A stretch of 64,000 nt of DNA from Microvirga arvi. GTDB taxonomy: Bacteria; Pseudomonadota; Alphaproteobacteria; Rhizobiales; Beijerinckiaceae. The position numbers were made by a program, and so were the translations under genes. The stretch lies in NCBI RefSeq assembly GCF_016892765.1, contig NZ_JAFEMD010000005.1, forward strand, positions 117,305 through 181,304, written 5' to 3'. The notes beneath the pieces were generated by a model, which was not told the origin of the DNA, searched no databases, and worked only from the letters and a program-made list of their open reading frames with translations. This document shows positions 48,219 to 57,582 of this stretch, in pieces; the first letter of the stretch is position 1; each line of letters opens with the position of its first letter.

Positions 48219-48761
48219 TTGCGGAAAGTGGCTCTTCAGATCGACGATGCAATTCTGCTCGACCGCATCGCCACGATCCTGGCCGAGGAGGCCGGCATCG
48301 CTACCCTGCATTCAGATAACCCCGACGTGGTGATCACGGATCACCTGCCCATTTATGGAAAGGCTCCGACGATCCTCTTGGACGATGGCCCGAACGGGCC
48401 CGAGGTGATCAAGACCGGAGCAAGCGGGATCCTCTCCCGCAATGTCGCGGACTCGGATCTTCTGCTGGCGATGGAAGCCGTCAGCCGGGGCTTCGTCATC
48501 ATGCCGCGAGATGCTGCCGGTCGAGTTTCGGATTCACACGCTCCGTCCGACTCACCAAGAGACGATGTGCTCACGGCGCGCGAGCTCGAAGTTCTGCGGC
48601 TGCTGGCGGAAGGAGCCTCGAACAAGCTCATCGCACGCAGGATAGGAATTTCATTCCACACTGCGAAATTCCACGTCGCCTCCATTGCGGCGAAACTCGA
48701 CGCAACGGGGCGAACGGATGCGGTCGCTCAGGCCGTCCGGCTCGGCCTCATTCTGCTGTGA
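48219..48761 (+). CDS. LuxR/NarL-type regulator with a shortened, atypical receiver domain
   Basis: A 180-residue protein. The C-terminal HTH (about 117-180: LTARELEVLRLLAEGASNKLIARR, TAKFHVASIAAKL) is canonical GerE/LuxR. The N-terminal receiver keeps the acidic pair (QIDDAILLDR) and the phospho-acceptor (Asp41 in VVITDH). However, the segments that would form helices 2 and 3 are missing, and the invariant Lys is Arg74 (GILSRN). Start codon TTG at 48219, with AGGGT upstream; GTG at 48228 is an alternative. It lies between two HtrA-like genes. Confidence 0.85.
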   Translation: MRKVALQIDDAILLDRIATILAEEAGIATLHSDNPDVVITDHLPIYGKAPTILLDDGPNGPEVIKTGASGILSRNVADSDLLLAMEAVSRGFVIMPRDAAGRVSDSHAPSDSPRDDVLTARELEVLRLLAEGASNKLIARRIGISFHTAKFHVASIAAKLDATGRTDAVAQAVRLGLILL

Positions 48762-48830
48762 TACAGGCTCTTGGTTCCTGTGCCTCGCATCACCACATGA
48801 TATGAAATAGCGTTATCCTTGGAGGGCTAA

Positions 48831-49856
48831 ATGCTCGATCGCGCTCCAACCTTTCTCCTCAACACCGACAGCTCCGTATCGCCATCGCAGCCCGCTTCCG
48901 TTGATCGCGATGACGATAGGCTTCTCGATTCCTACTCCCAGGCGGTGACAAGCGTCGTCGACCGTATCGGTCCGGCAGTGGTGCGAGTCGAGCCGCAGGT
49001 TTCGGGCCGAACGGCGGGCATGGGTTCCGGCGTCATCATCTCGCCCGATGGGCTCCTGCTCACCAACAGCCATGTCATGCAGGGCGTACGTGATGCAAAG
49101 ATCACCGGCTCCGACGGACGCACCATCGAAGCGCGGGTGGTCGGCGACGATCCGGATACGGATCTCGCCCTATTGCGCGCCAACGACGACAGGCTTCCCT
49201 TCGCCACCTTGGGCGATTCCAAGCGACTGAAGCGGGGCCAGATTGCGATCGCCATCGGCAATCCGCTCGGCTTCGAGTCAACGGTAACGGCCGGAGTGAT
49301 CTCGGCGCTCGGACGCAGCCTGCGGGCGAAATCGGGACGGCTGATCGACGATGTGATCCAGACCGATGCGGCCTTGAATCCGGGCAATTCCGGTGGCCCT
49401 CTCGTAGCATCCTCAGGCGAGGTGATCGGCATCAACACGGCCGTCATCAAGGGAGCACGGGGCATCTGCTTCGCGGTCGCAAGCAATACGGCGAGTTTCG
49501 TCGCGTCGGAACTGATCCGCCACGGCCGCGTTCGCCGGGCCTCGATCGGCATTGCGGGACAGACAGTGCTTCTGCCGCGGCGAATCAGCTATGCGGCCGG
49601 CTTAACGGGGAAGTTCGGCGTGGTCATCGCCGCCGTGGAACCGGGCAGCCCCGCAGAACATGCACAGCTCGAACAGGGTGATGTCATTCTCTCGCTCGAT
49701 GGCGAACAGGTCGACGGTGTCGACGATCTGGTCCGCCTGCTGAATGGCGAGCGGATCGGGCGCTTCGTCGAACTCGTGCTTCTCAAGAAGGGCGAGATGC
49801 GCACCGTGACGATCATGCCTGTCGAGCGCAAGGCGAAAACCGTTCGCGCGGAGTAA
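48831..49856 (+). CDS. HtrA/DegP-like serine protease with PDZ domain, no signal peptide
   Basis: A 341-residue trypsin-like protease. The catalytic triad is complete: His81 (LTNSHVMQGV), Asp111 (DPDTDLALLR) and Ser187 (NPGNSGGPLV). A PDZ domain occupies about 245-335 (GVVIAAVEPGSPAEHAQLEQGDVILSLDG). Neither a signal peptide nor an N-terminal membrane helix is visible, so it should be cytoplasmic unless exported otherwise. It is the last gene of the cassette and is close in architecture to the degenerate copy at 47272. Confidence 0.9.
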   Translation: MLDRAPTFLLNTDSSVSPSQPASVDRDDDRLLDSYSQAVTSVVDRIGPAVVRVEPQVSGRTAGMGSGVIISPDGLLLTNSHVMQGVRDAKITGSDGRTIEARVVGDDPDTDLALLRANDDRLPFATLGDSKRLKRGQIAIAIGNPLGFESTVTAGVISALGRSLRAKSGRLIDDVIQTDAALNPGNSGGPLVASSGEVIGINTAVIKGARGICFAVASNTASFVASELIRHGRVRRASIGIAGQTVLLPRRISYAAGLTGKFGVVIAAVEPGSPAEHAQLEQGDVILSLDGEQVDGVDDLVRLLNGERIGRFVELVLLKKGEMRTVTIMPVERKAKTVRAE

Positions 49857-49892
49857 GGGGCAAGATAAGGATCTCGAGCGGAGCCCAGTTCT

Positions 49893-51144
49893 CTACTTCG
49901 CGTCCGCTCGAATTTCCTCTTCCTCCATGCGCGAAGGATCGAGCGTGAACAGCTCCTGCGGACGGGCGACGCCTCGCAGTGCATAACGACCCACCGACAC
50001 CAGGAATTCCTGATCGTTCTTCGCGGCTGTTGCATGGAAGGCGGATGACACGAGAACGTCGCGCTCGACGGAGCGGCATAGAGCGCCGATGCGGCTCACC
50101 TCGTTCACGGCAGGCCCAACGACGGTGAAATCCAGGCGATCCTGGCTGCCGATGTTTCCATAAAAGACCTCGCCGATATGCAGGCCGAGATAGGCACTCG
50201 TGACCGGCAGGTTGCATGACCGGCGCTCTTCGTTCAGCGTGCGAATTCGGGAATGCATCAGACGCTCGGCCTTCAGAGCGCACCGGCAGGCCTGAATTGG
50301 ATCCTCCTCCTTGAAAATCGCGAGGGCTCCGTCCCCGATCAGCTTCAGGACGTCGCCGCCTGCCTCATAGATGGAGGAGATGATCGCTTCCGAATAATCG
50401 TTCAGGAACGGAATGATCTGCTCGGGGTCGGCCGTCTCCGTGATGTGGGTGAAGCCGTGCAGATCGCTGAACCACAGAACGGCCTGGATCCGGTCTGTGA
50501 CACCGCGGGCGATGCGGCCGCTCAAGACAAGCCGACCGGCATCGCGGCCGAGATAGGTTTCCACGAGCGTCTTGGCGATGCGCGCGATCGAGGCCCATTT
50601 CAAGGCAAGCATCAGGGGCGAGGCCAGTTCGCGAAGAAGCGAGATCTGCTCATCGGCAAAGCCGGAGGGCGCATCCGTCGTCCAGGATGAATAGAAGGAA
50701 TCCATCTCACCGATGGCGCCTGCCGCCTCGAAGCGATGAATCAGGACCAAATAATCTGTTTGTCCCTCATTGCGCAGATCCCCGAGGACAGAGAAATCCT
50801 CAAGGTGACCGGGACCGATCCGGCGCCGCAGGAAGTCCTCTCCGCTCAGCAGGAGATGATAAAAGGTGCTCCGGCGCCAATTGTCCGCGGCCCGCCCCTC
50901 TACATTGGTTCGGCCATACTCGACGACAGGATCCTGATCGCCCTGATCGTCACGGCGCCAGCGGAAGACCCGCCCCTTCATGGATCGGGTGCAGCGTGTC
51001 GATGACGATACTGACCCGCGCGACGGGCAATCCGCCTGCGACGAGTCGGTCACAGAAGCCGTGCAGGAGTTCGAGCTCCGACATGCCGGTCAGCCCAGCT
51101 TCGGTGACCCATTTCGCGATGCTTGCTGCCTTGGCTGCGTCCAT
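49893..51144 (-). pseudogene. Adenylate/guanylate cyclase (class III), frameshifted
   Basis: A class III cyclase of about 416 residues broken by one extra base. The N-terminus (MDAAKAASIAKWVTEAG.., starting at 51144 after AGAGG) reads to LHPIHEG. In the GGGG run complementary to 50973-50976 the frame then shifts, and the protein continues as RVFRWRRDDQGDQDPVVEY in another frame. Three Gs instead of four restore it. The catalytic domain looks whole: VLWFSDLHGFTHITE and DVLKLIGDGALAIF hold the metal-binding Asp pair, and DFTVVGPAVNEVSRI follows. Homopolymer position makes sequencing error or recent mutation equally possible. Confidence 0.85.
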
Positions 51145-51221
51145 AAGGACCTCTTCACGGTGACGACTTTGCTGGCCATCCATGACAGCTAAACGGGTGG
51201 CCGGTCAAAGCCGAGCTTTGG

Positions 51222-54200
51222 TCAAATGGCAACCTTCCCCATTGACTCCGCCGGTGACAGGTGGGTTTCCACGGGCTCGGCTGGTTTTGGAGCCGGACGC
51301 CTAAACAGGCGCAGCACCACGAGCCTGACCGCCACATAGAAGACCGGCGTCAGGAACAGTCCGAACACGGTCACGCCGAGCATGCCCGAGAACACGGCCG
51401 TTCCGAGGGCCCGCCTCATCTCGGCGCCGGGCCCGGTCGCAATCGCGAGCGGCAGCACACCGAGGATGAAGGCGAAGGCCGTCATCAGAATGGGCCGCAG
51501 GCGCAGCCGGCAGGCCTCGACGACCGCCTCCACGGGCGTCTTGCCGTCAAACTCCGCCTGCCTCGCAAATTCGACGATGAGGATCGCGTTCTTCGCGGCG
51601 AGGCCAACGAGAACCACGAGACCGATCTGGGTCAGGATGTTGTTGTCCTGTCCTCGGATCATCACGCCGATCAGCGCGGAGAGCACGCTCATCGGCACGA
51701 TCAAAATGATGGCGATGGGCAGCGACCAGCTTTCATACTGGGCCGCGAGGACGAGGAACACGAACAGCACCGACAGGGCGAAGATGAACACTGCCGTGTT
51801 GCCGGTCTGCCGCTCCTGGAACGCCAGTTCCGTCCAGTCGAAACCCATGCCCGGCGAGAGGTTTTGCCGAACCAGCGCCTCCATGACATCAAGCGCATCA
51901 CCCGAGGAGACGCCTGGAGCCGCATTGCCCTGCAGGGCTACCGAGGTGAACATGTTGTAGCGCTGGATCAGATCGGCGCCGGAGACCTCCCGCATCTCGA
52001 CCAGCGTTCCCAGAGGCACGAGAGCCCCCGTGGACGAACGGACCCGCAGCCGGTTGATATCCTCCTGGTCGATGCGGAAGCGCTGATCCGCCTGAGCGCG
52101 AACCTGGTAGACGCGGCCGAACGCATTGAAGTCGTTCACATAGGCCGTGCCGAGATTGATGCGGAGCGTCTCGAAGATGTTCGGGATCGGCACGTTCAGG
52201 ATGCTCGCCTTCTGGCGGTCGATCTCCAGATAGACTTGCGGCGAATTGGCCGAGAATGTTGTGAAGACACCAGACAGGTTTGGGTTCTGCCGCGCCTGCC
52301 CCATCAGCTGATAGGCGACGGCGAGGATGCCGCGCACATCGTCGCCGGTCCGGTTCTGGATCTGGACCTTGAAGCCGCCCGAATTGCCGAGACCGCGCAC
52401 GGGCGGCGGCGGGATGGCGATGATGAACGCCTCCTCGATCTGCTGCATGCGGGCAAAAAGATCGCCAATGATCTTGGGACCGGAGTCACCGGCCTCGATG
52501 CGCTCGTCGAAAGGCTTGAACGCGGCGAATATCGCCGCAGCATTGGTCGCATTGGTGAACGTGGCGCCCGAAAAACCTGCAAAGGCCACCGCATTCTTCA
52601 CGCCTGGCGTCTCCTGAATGATTTTTGAGGCTCGCTGCACCACCGCATCGGTGCGCGACAGGGAGGACCCGTCCGGCAGCTGGATCACGACGATGGCATA
52701 GCCCTGATCCAGCGTCGGGATGAAGCCGCGCGGCACGTGGTTGGCGATCCATACGGTGCCGGCCAGGAGCCCGATATAGATCGGCAACACGATCAGCCTG
52801 TGGCGCGCAAGCGCCCCAACCGCTCTGGCGTAGCCGTTCGAGGTGTGATCGAAGCCTCGATTGAACCCGTTGGCGAGTGTCCCGCCGAAGCGGAGGATCG
52901 GGTTGCGCGGCGGCTCATGGCTGTGCGGTTTCAGCAGGAAGGCAGCAAGAGCCGGCGAAAGCGTCAGGGAGTTGAAGGCCGAGATGACGGTCGACACGGC
53001 AATCGTCAAGGCGAATTGACGATAGAACTGACCGGATATACCAGGGATGAAAGCCGTCGGCACGAAGACCGCGACCAGAACCAGCGCGATCGCCACGAGT
53101 GCGGTCCCGACCTCGTCCATGGTCGTGTGTGCCGCATCTCGCGGCGACATGCCGAGCGCGATGTTGCGCTCCACATTCTCCACCACCACGATGGCATCAT
53201 CGACCACGATGCCGATAGCCAGAACCATGCCGAACAGGGTCAGCGTATTGATCGAGAACCCAAGGGCCGCCATGAAGGCGAAAGTGCCGATCAGCGAAAC
53301 GGGAATCGCCACGATGGGAATGATCGCCGTGCGCCAGCTCTGCAGGAACACGAACACCACGATCACGACGAGCGCCGTGGCTTCGAACAGAGTCTTGTAG
53401 ACCTCGTTCACGCTCTCGGCGATGAATTCCGTGGGATTGTAGACGATCTGATACGCAATGCCTTGCGGGAAATTGCCTTTGAGCTCCTCCATGGTCCGGA
53501 TGATCTGGTCCGACGCGGCGAGCGCATTGGTGCCGGGCCGTTGGAAAATTCCGAGGGCTACCGCAGGCTTCCCATTGAGATAGGAGTTCGTCACGTAATC
53601 CTGGGCGCCGAGTTCGATGCGGGCGATATCCTGCAGCCGGACGAGGCGTCCCTGCGGTGTCGCCTTAACGATGATCTGCCGGAACTGGCGCGGGTCCTCA
53701 AAGCGACCTTGAGTCGTGACCGTCCGCTGAAACGCCGAATCCGTCGGCGTCGGCTCCTGTCCCAAGGCGCCGCCGGAGACCTGGACGTTCTGCTCCTGGA
53801 TCGCGCGCACCACTTCGCTCGACGTCATGCCGTAGGAGGTAAGTTTTTCGGGATCGAGCCAGATGCGCAGGGAATATTGCCGCTCGCCGAAGATGATGAG
53901 ATCGCCCACGCCATCGAGCCGCAACAGGATATCGCGCACGTAGTTGCGCGCATAGTTCGAAACGTAGAGCTGGTCGTAGGAGCCGTCTGGAGAGAGCATG
54001 TGCACGACCATCATCAGGTCCGGCGAGCTCTTGAGCGTCGTCACGCCGAGACGCCGCACCTCCTCCGGCAGGCGCGGCGTTGCAATCGCTACCCGGTTCT
54101 GAACGAGCACCTGGGCCTTATCGAGATCGGTGCCAAGCTTGAACGTGATCGTCAGCGCCATGGCACCGTCTCCGGTGGAATAGGAGGACATGTACAGCAT

Positions 54201-54428
54201 GTCCTCGACACCGTTGACCTGCTGCTCCAGCGGTGTGGCGACCGTGGCCGCGACCGTCTGCGCATCGGCTCCCGGATAGTTCGCTCTGACCACCACGGTC
54301 GGCGGCGCGATCTCCGGATACTGCGCAACCGGCAGGGTCGTGTAGGCGATCCCCCCGATGATCAGGAAGAGCGCCGACAGGACCGTCGCGAAGATGGGAC
54401 GGTCGACGAAGAAATGGGCAAAGCGCAT
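51222..54428 (-). CDS. RND efflux transporter, HAE1 family
   Basis: A 1068-residue inner-membrane proton-driven pump of the AcrB/MexB type. It starts MRFAHFFVDRPIFATVLSAL. It has twelve membrane helices, two large periplasmic loops, and the proton-relay Asp pair in LAIGIVVDDAIVVVENVER. PVAQYPEIAPPTVVV and VNGVEDMLYMSS are hallmark segments. It follows the adaptor gene by 23 nt. No outer-membrane factor (TolC-like) or TetR-type regulator is present here. Confidence 0.95.
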   Translation of the reverse strand: MRFAHFFVDRPIFATVLSALFLIIGGIAYTTLPVAQYPEIAPPTVVVRANYPGADAQTVAATVATPLEQQVNGVEDMLYMSSYSTGDGAMALTITFKLGTDLDKAQVLVQNRVAIATPRLPEEVRRLGVTTLKSSPDLMMVVHMLSPDGSYDQLYVSNYARNYVRDILLRLDGVGDLIIFGERQYSLRIWLDPEKLTSYGMTSSEVVRAIQEQNVQVSGGALGQEPTPTDSAFQRTVTTQGRFEDPRQFRQIIVKATPQGRLVRLQDIARIELGAQDYVTNSYLNGKPAVALGIFQRPGTNALAASDQIIRTMEELKGNFPQGIAYQIVYNPTEFIAESVNEVYKTLFEATALVVIVVFVFLQSWRTAIIPIVAIPVSLIGTFAFMAALGFSINTLTLFGMVLAIGIVVDDAIVVVENVERNIALGMSPRDAAHTTMDEVGTALVAIALVLVAVFVPTAFIPGISGQFYRQFALTIAVSTVISAFNSLTLSPALAAFLLKPHSHEPPRNPILRFGGTLANGFNRGFDHTSNGYARAVGALARHRLIVLPIYIGLLAGTVWIANHVPRGFIPTLDQGYAIVVIQLPDGSSLSRTDAVVQRASKIIQETPGVKNAVAFAGFSGATFTNATNAAAIFAAFKPFDERIEAGDSGPKIIGDLFARMQQIEEAFIIAIPPPPVRGLGNSGGFKVQIQNRTGDDVRGILAVAYQLMGQARQNPNLSGVFTTFSANSPQVYLEIDRQKASILNVPIPNIFETLRINLGTAYVNDFNAFGRVYQVRAQADQRFRIDQEDINRLRVRSSTGALVPLGTLVEMREVSGADLIQRYNMFTSVALQGNAAPGVSSGDALDVMEALVRQNLSPGMGFDWTELAFQERQTGNTAVFIFALSVLFVFLVLAAQYESWSLPIAIILIVPMSVLSALIGVMIRGQDNNILTQIGLVVLVGLAAKNAILIVEFARQAEFDGKTPVEAVVEACRLRLRPILMTAFAFILGVLPLAIATGPGAEMRRALGTAVFSGMLGVTVFGLFLTPVFYVAVRLVVLRLFRRPAPKPAEPVETHLSPAESMGKVAI

Positions 54429-54451
54429 GGAAGCGCCCTCCTCGTGTGAAA

Positions 54452-55606
54452 TCAGCTGCCGTTTCGTTCCCGCGTCGGGGGAAGCGTCGTCATTTGAGGT
54501 GTGATCGGCGCTCCGGGCCGGACACGGACGAGTCCGTTCACGACCACCGTCTCGTTGCCGGTTAAGCCATCGCGGATGACCCTGTATTCGTCAATCCGCG
54601 GACCGATGCGCACGAGCTTGAGATGGACAACGTTCTTCTCGTCGACGACATAGACCACACGCCGGTCCTGGTCGCTGCCGATGGCCTCGTCAGGTAAAAG
54701 AATGCCCTTGTAGGGATCGGACGCTCCTATCGTGACGCGCCCGAACAAGCCGGGCGTCAGGAAGCGATCCTTGTTGTCGAAGACGGCGCGGAGGCGGATC
54801 GTGCCGCTGGCCGCATCGAGCCGGTTGTCGACGAAATCGAGCTTCCCTTTGCGTTGTCCGAGGCGCTCGTCCGTCAATGTGAGCACGACTTCATTAGTCT
54901 CGCCTTTGGTCGAGATGTTCGTCCCCCCGTGGGCCTGCTGTGAGAAGGCCAGGAACGAGCGCTCATCCACATCGAAATAGAACTGGATCGGATCGAGCGA
55001 GAGAATGTTCGTCAGGATAGTCTCGTTCGCATTGACCAGATTGCCCTCGGAGACGAGCTTGCGCGAAGTCCTTCCCGACAGGGGCGATTTGATCTCCGTG
55101 AACTCCACATCGAGCTGCGCCGTCCGCAAAGCCGCCTGCGCACGGTCCAATTCCGCCTTGGCCGTCAGGAAAGCTTGTCGCCGCTGATCGAAGACCTGAT
55201 CGGTGATGTTGCCGCTCCGGCGCAACTGTTCGGCGCGATCGAGATCGCTCTGTGCGAATTCCAGGCGGACCTGCGAGGACGTGACGGCGGCCTGCGCCTG
55301 TTCGAGCGCATTCTTGTAAGGCCGCGGGTCGATGGTGAAGAGCAGATCCCCTGCCTTGACGAAGGTGCCATCCTGAAAGTGGACCTTGTCGAGATAGCCC
55401 GAGACACGCGCCCGTATGTCGACCTGATCGATGGCCTCGAAGCGCCCGATGAAGTCGGTGCGCTCGACGATGTCCTTTACGACGGGCTTTGCGACCGTCA
55501 CAGGTGGCGGCGCTTGCGCAGGACCGCCCTGGCCCAAGGCCAAGCTCGCCGTTGCAAGCCACGAAAACAGAACGCTGGAAACAAACACGGACCGAGGAAA
55601 GCGCAT
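54452..55606 (-). CDS. RND efflux periplasmic adaptor subunit
   Basis: A 384-residue AcrA/MexA-type membrane-fusion protein. The signal peptide is MRFPRSVFVSSVLFSWLATASLALG. The first lipoyl half is RARVSGYLDKVHFQDGTFVKAGDLLFTIDPRPY, and a long coiled-coil hairpin follows (about 100-165). The second lipoyl half and beta-barrel domain are after IKSPLSGRTSRKLVSEGN. The ATG at 55606 has AGGAGG just upstream; a codon 21 nt earlier is less likely. It lacks the lipobox Cys of AcrA. Confidence 0.94.
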   Translation of the reverse strand: MRFPRSVFVSSVLFSWLATASLALGQGGPAQAPPPVTVAKPVVKDIVERTDFIGRFEAIDQVDIRARVSGYLDKVHFQDGTFVKAGDLLFTIDPRPYKNALEQAQAAVTSSQVRLEFAQSDLDRAEQLRRSGNITDQVFDQRRQAFLTAKAELDRAQAALRTAQLDVEFTEIKSPLSGRTSRKLVSEGNLVNANETILTNILSLDPIQFYFDVDERSFLAFSQQAHGGTNISTKGETNEVVLTLTDERLGQRKGKLDFVDNRLDAASGTIRLRAVFDNKDRFLTPGLFGRVTIGASDPYKGILLPDEAIGSDQDRRVVYVVDEKNVVHLKLVRIGPRIDEYRVIRDGLTGNETVVVNGLVRVRPGAPITPQMTTLPPTRERNGS

Positions 55607-55701
55607 GCGTAACCTCCTGATCGGCATTATCGACGCAGCACTATACTTCCAATTTCAGCTTGTGGCCCGGTGCGCAGAGGCACGCGAAAGAGCTTTTATT
55701 T

Positions 55702-55714
55702 TTGCACCGCAATA
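55702..55714. promoter_or_regulatory. TTGCACCGCAATA element upstream of the RND adaptor gene
   Basis: Thirteen bases identical to the centre of the palindrome at 28528-28546. The TTGC-N3-GCAA core is conserved but the outer arms are not palindromic here. It lies about 100 nt before the RND adaptor start, in the same relative position as its match before the PHB-depolymerase-like gene. Confidence 0.45.
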
Positions 55715-55791
55715 CTACGCATCACCGAGCTTCTGGCAAGACGCGCAACAATGATACAAAGGCGATGCACCTGCTCAAGGAGCTCAAGCGC

Positions 55792-56859
55792 TCAGGTATA
55801 GGCATCGCGCAGATCAAGCGTGCCTTTCTTCCCGATGAACCGGTAGTTTTTCGCAAGCCATGTGCGAGCGGCATTTCTGCCGAGATCCTTCAGCTCCTTG
55901 AAGAAGCTCCATTGGGCGCTGAGGCGGGATGCGGCGGTAAACTCGTCAAGCTCCTGCCCGCCATGGATCCGGTGCATGAAGACCCGCTTGTAATCCTTGG
56001 TGGAAAGCTTTCCCTCGTCGATGAGCCGCGTCACGAACTCGATCGATCTGAGCTGCTGCAGCAGGTTGGCGTTGAATGTGACCTCCGTCAGCCGGTTCTG
56101 GATTTCCTGCACGGTTCGCGGTGTCGTCCGACGCTCGATTGGGTTGATCTGGACCAGCAGAATATCGTCCGATTGTGTTTCATAGAAAAGCGGGAAGAGC
56201 GCCGGATTGCCGGTATAGCCGCCATCCCAGTAAGGCTCGCCGTCGATCTCGACCGCCTTGAAGAGCATCGGCAAGCAGGCCGAGGCAAGCACATGATCGA
56301 CGGTTAATTCAGGACCGGTAAAGATTCGGATCTTCCCCGACCAGACATTGGTTGCCGCAATGAAAAGCTTTGCATCCTTGCAGGCCCTCACGCGCTCGAA
56401 GTCGATTAGTTCATTGAGGGCGTCCCTCAGGGGATTGATGTCGAGAGGGTTCAGATCGTAGGGGCTGGCCACCCGCGACCAGGCATCGAACCAGAGATGG
56501 CTCGTTGACCCGCCGATGCTCCAGAAGCTCAACAGTCGATCGAAAAGCGAACGCTGAATGGGCGAAAGGACGCCGTTGAGACTGACCCGCTTCCAGAATT
56601 GTCTCATCTGCTCACGCGCACCGTCGCGCCCACCTTCGAGCCAGCCCTCGAAGAGGACAACGGCATTCATGGAGCCCGCACTGGTGCCCGTGATTGCCTC
56701 GATGGCAAGGCGGCCATCCGCAAGCAGCTGGTCCAGAACGCCCCAGGTGAAAGCGCCGTGGGCCCCGCCGCCCTGTAAGGCAAGCGAAACCAACTTCTCG
56801 GCGTTCGGGCTCCTCAGCCCGCGCACAGGGTGGCTGATCTTTTCGGCTTGTCCAGTCAT
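55792..56859 (-). CDS. Patatin-like phospholipase (DUF3734-type C-terminus)
   Basis: A 355-residue patatin hydrolase. LALQGGGAHGAFTWGVLD holds the oxyanion loop, ITGTSAGSMNAV the catalytic Ser, and YWDGGYTGNPALFPL the catalytic Asp of the Ser-Asp dyad. The C-terminal region (QEIQNRLTEVTFNANLLQQL, FMHRIHGGQELDEF) is that of DUF3734. The ATG at 56859 has AAGGAAG upstream; the more distal starts add a segment unlike patatins. Such proteins often occur near polyhydroxybutyrate genes. The substrate is unproven. Confidence 0.9.
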   Translation of the reverse strand: MTGQAEKISHPVRGLRSPNAEKLVSLALQGGGAHGAFTWGVLDQLLADGRLAIEAITGTSAGSMNAVVLFEGWLEGGRDGAREQMRQFWKRVSLNGVLSPIQRSLFDRLLSFWSIGGSTSHLWFDAWSRVASPYDLNPLDINPLRDALNELIDFERVRACKDAKLFIAATNVWSGKIRIFTGPELTVDHVLASACLPMLFKAVEIDGEPYWDGGYTGNPALFPLFYETQSDDILLVQINPIERRTTPRTVQEIQNRLTEVTFNANLLQQLRSIEFVTRLIDEGKLSTKDYKRVFMHRIHGGQELDEFTAASRLSAQWSFFKELKDLGRNAARTWLAKNYRFIGKKGTLDLRDAYT

Positions 56860-56907
56860 GACAGGCTTCCTTGTCGCCTGACAGACTACCATCTCGGATG
56901 CCTCGTT

Positions 56908-57291
56908 ATGCAAGACAACAGACCGCGATTGGAAGGCGCCACAGCCGACGATCTGCAGGCCGGCCGCTATGCGCCGGTGTTCGAGGTCGATCCGCGCCAT
57001 GACGAGGTTCTCTGGGAACTCTCGATCGACGGGTTTAAGTCTGCGATACAGCTCCGCCCGAAGCATGGCGTTAAGCGGGCTTGTGATGCTCATCGATCTC
57101 GCCTAGGGCGCAGCACCGTGACGAAGCAGGAAGTTCAGAACCTCACCAAACAAGCGCCGGATCTCATTCCGGCCCGGGTCGAGACCCTCGCGTGGCGGGG
57201 GGGCCAGCAGGGTGCGGCTCCCTCGGAATGGCCGCGAGCCGTGGAGACCACAGTGGCCGGAGGAGAGGCTCGGCCACAACCCCGCAGATGA
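56908..57291 (+). pseudogene. Decayed UPF0149/YecA-family gene
   Basis: The frame contains RYAPVFEVDPRHDEVLWEL, followed by IDGFKSAIQLRPKHG and LTKQAPDLIPARVETL. These are segments of UPF0149 (YecA/YgfB) proteins separated by an in-frame loss. The N-terminal half and the C-terminal SEC-C zinc motif (CPCGSGKKY) are missing. It overlaps the region upstream of the patatin gene and looks like a remnant. Confidence 0.6.
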
Positions 57292-57582
57292 TAGCGAAGG
57301 AGGCCAGGAATGAGCCCAATCCTGCCATGGAGCGCAACACGTTTCTCGTAGGTCGTTTAACCCTCCAATCATCACACGGCAGATAACGTAAGGGGGCAGA
57401 GTTCTCGTTGCCAAGAGGAGTGGTGAGGCGCCCCTCAAAGGGACACATTGGCGACGAGCTATTCAGTGATGGGTTTAGTCGAACGTCAGCGTTCCTCAAA
57501 GCCGACCTTAATGTAGTTTCGGCCCTCGCGTTTGGCAGCGTAAAGGGCGCGGTCCGCTCGTTAGAGAGTGGGACGCGACGCT
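57292..57582. other. Intergenic DNA between UPF0149 remnant and the GGDEF-EAL gene
   Basis: No protein or RNA gene is supported. Frames crossing it are short or antisense to the GGDEF-EAL gene. Confidence 0.4.
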
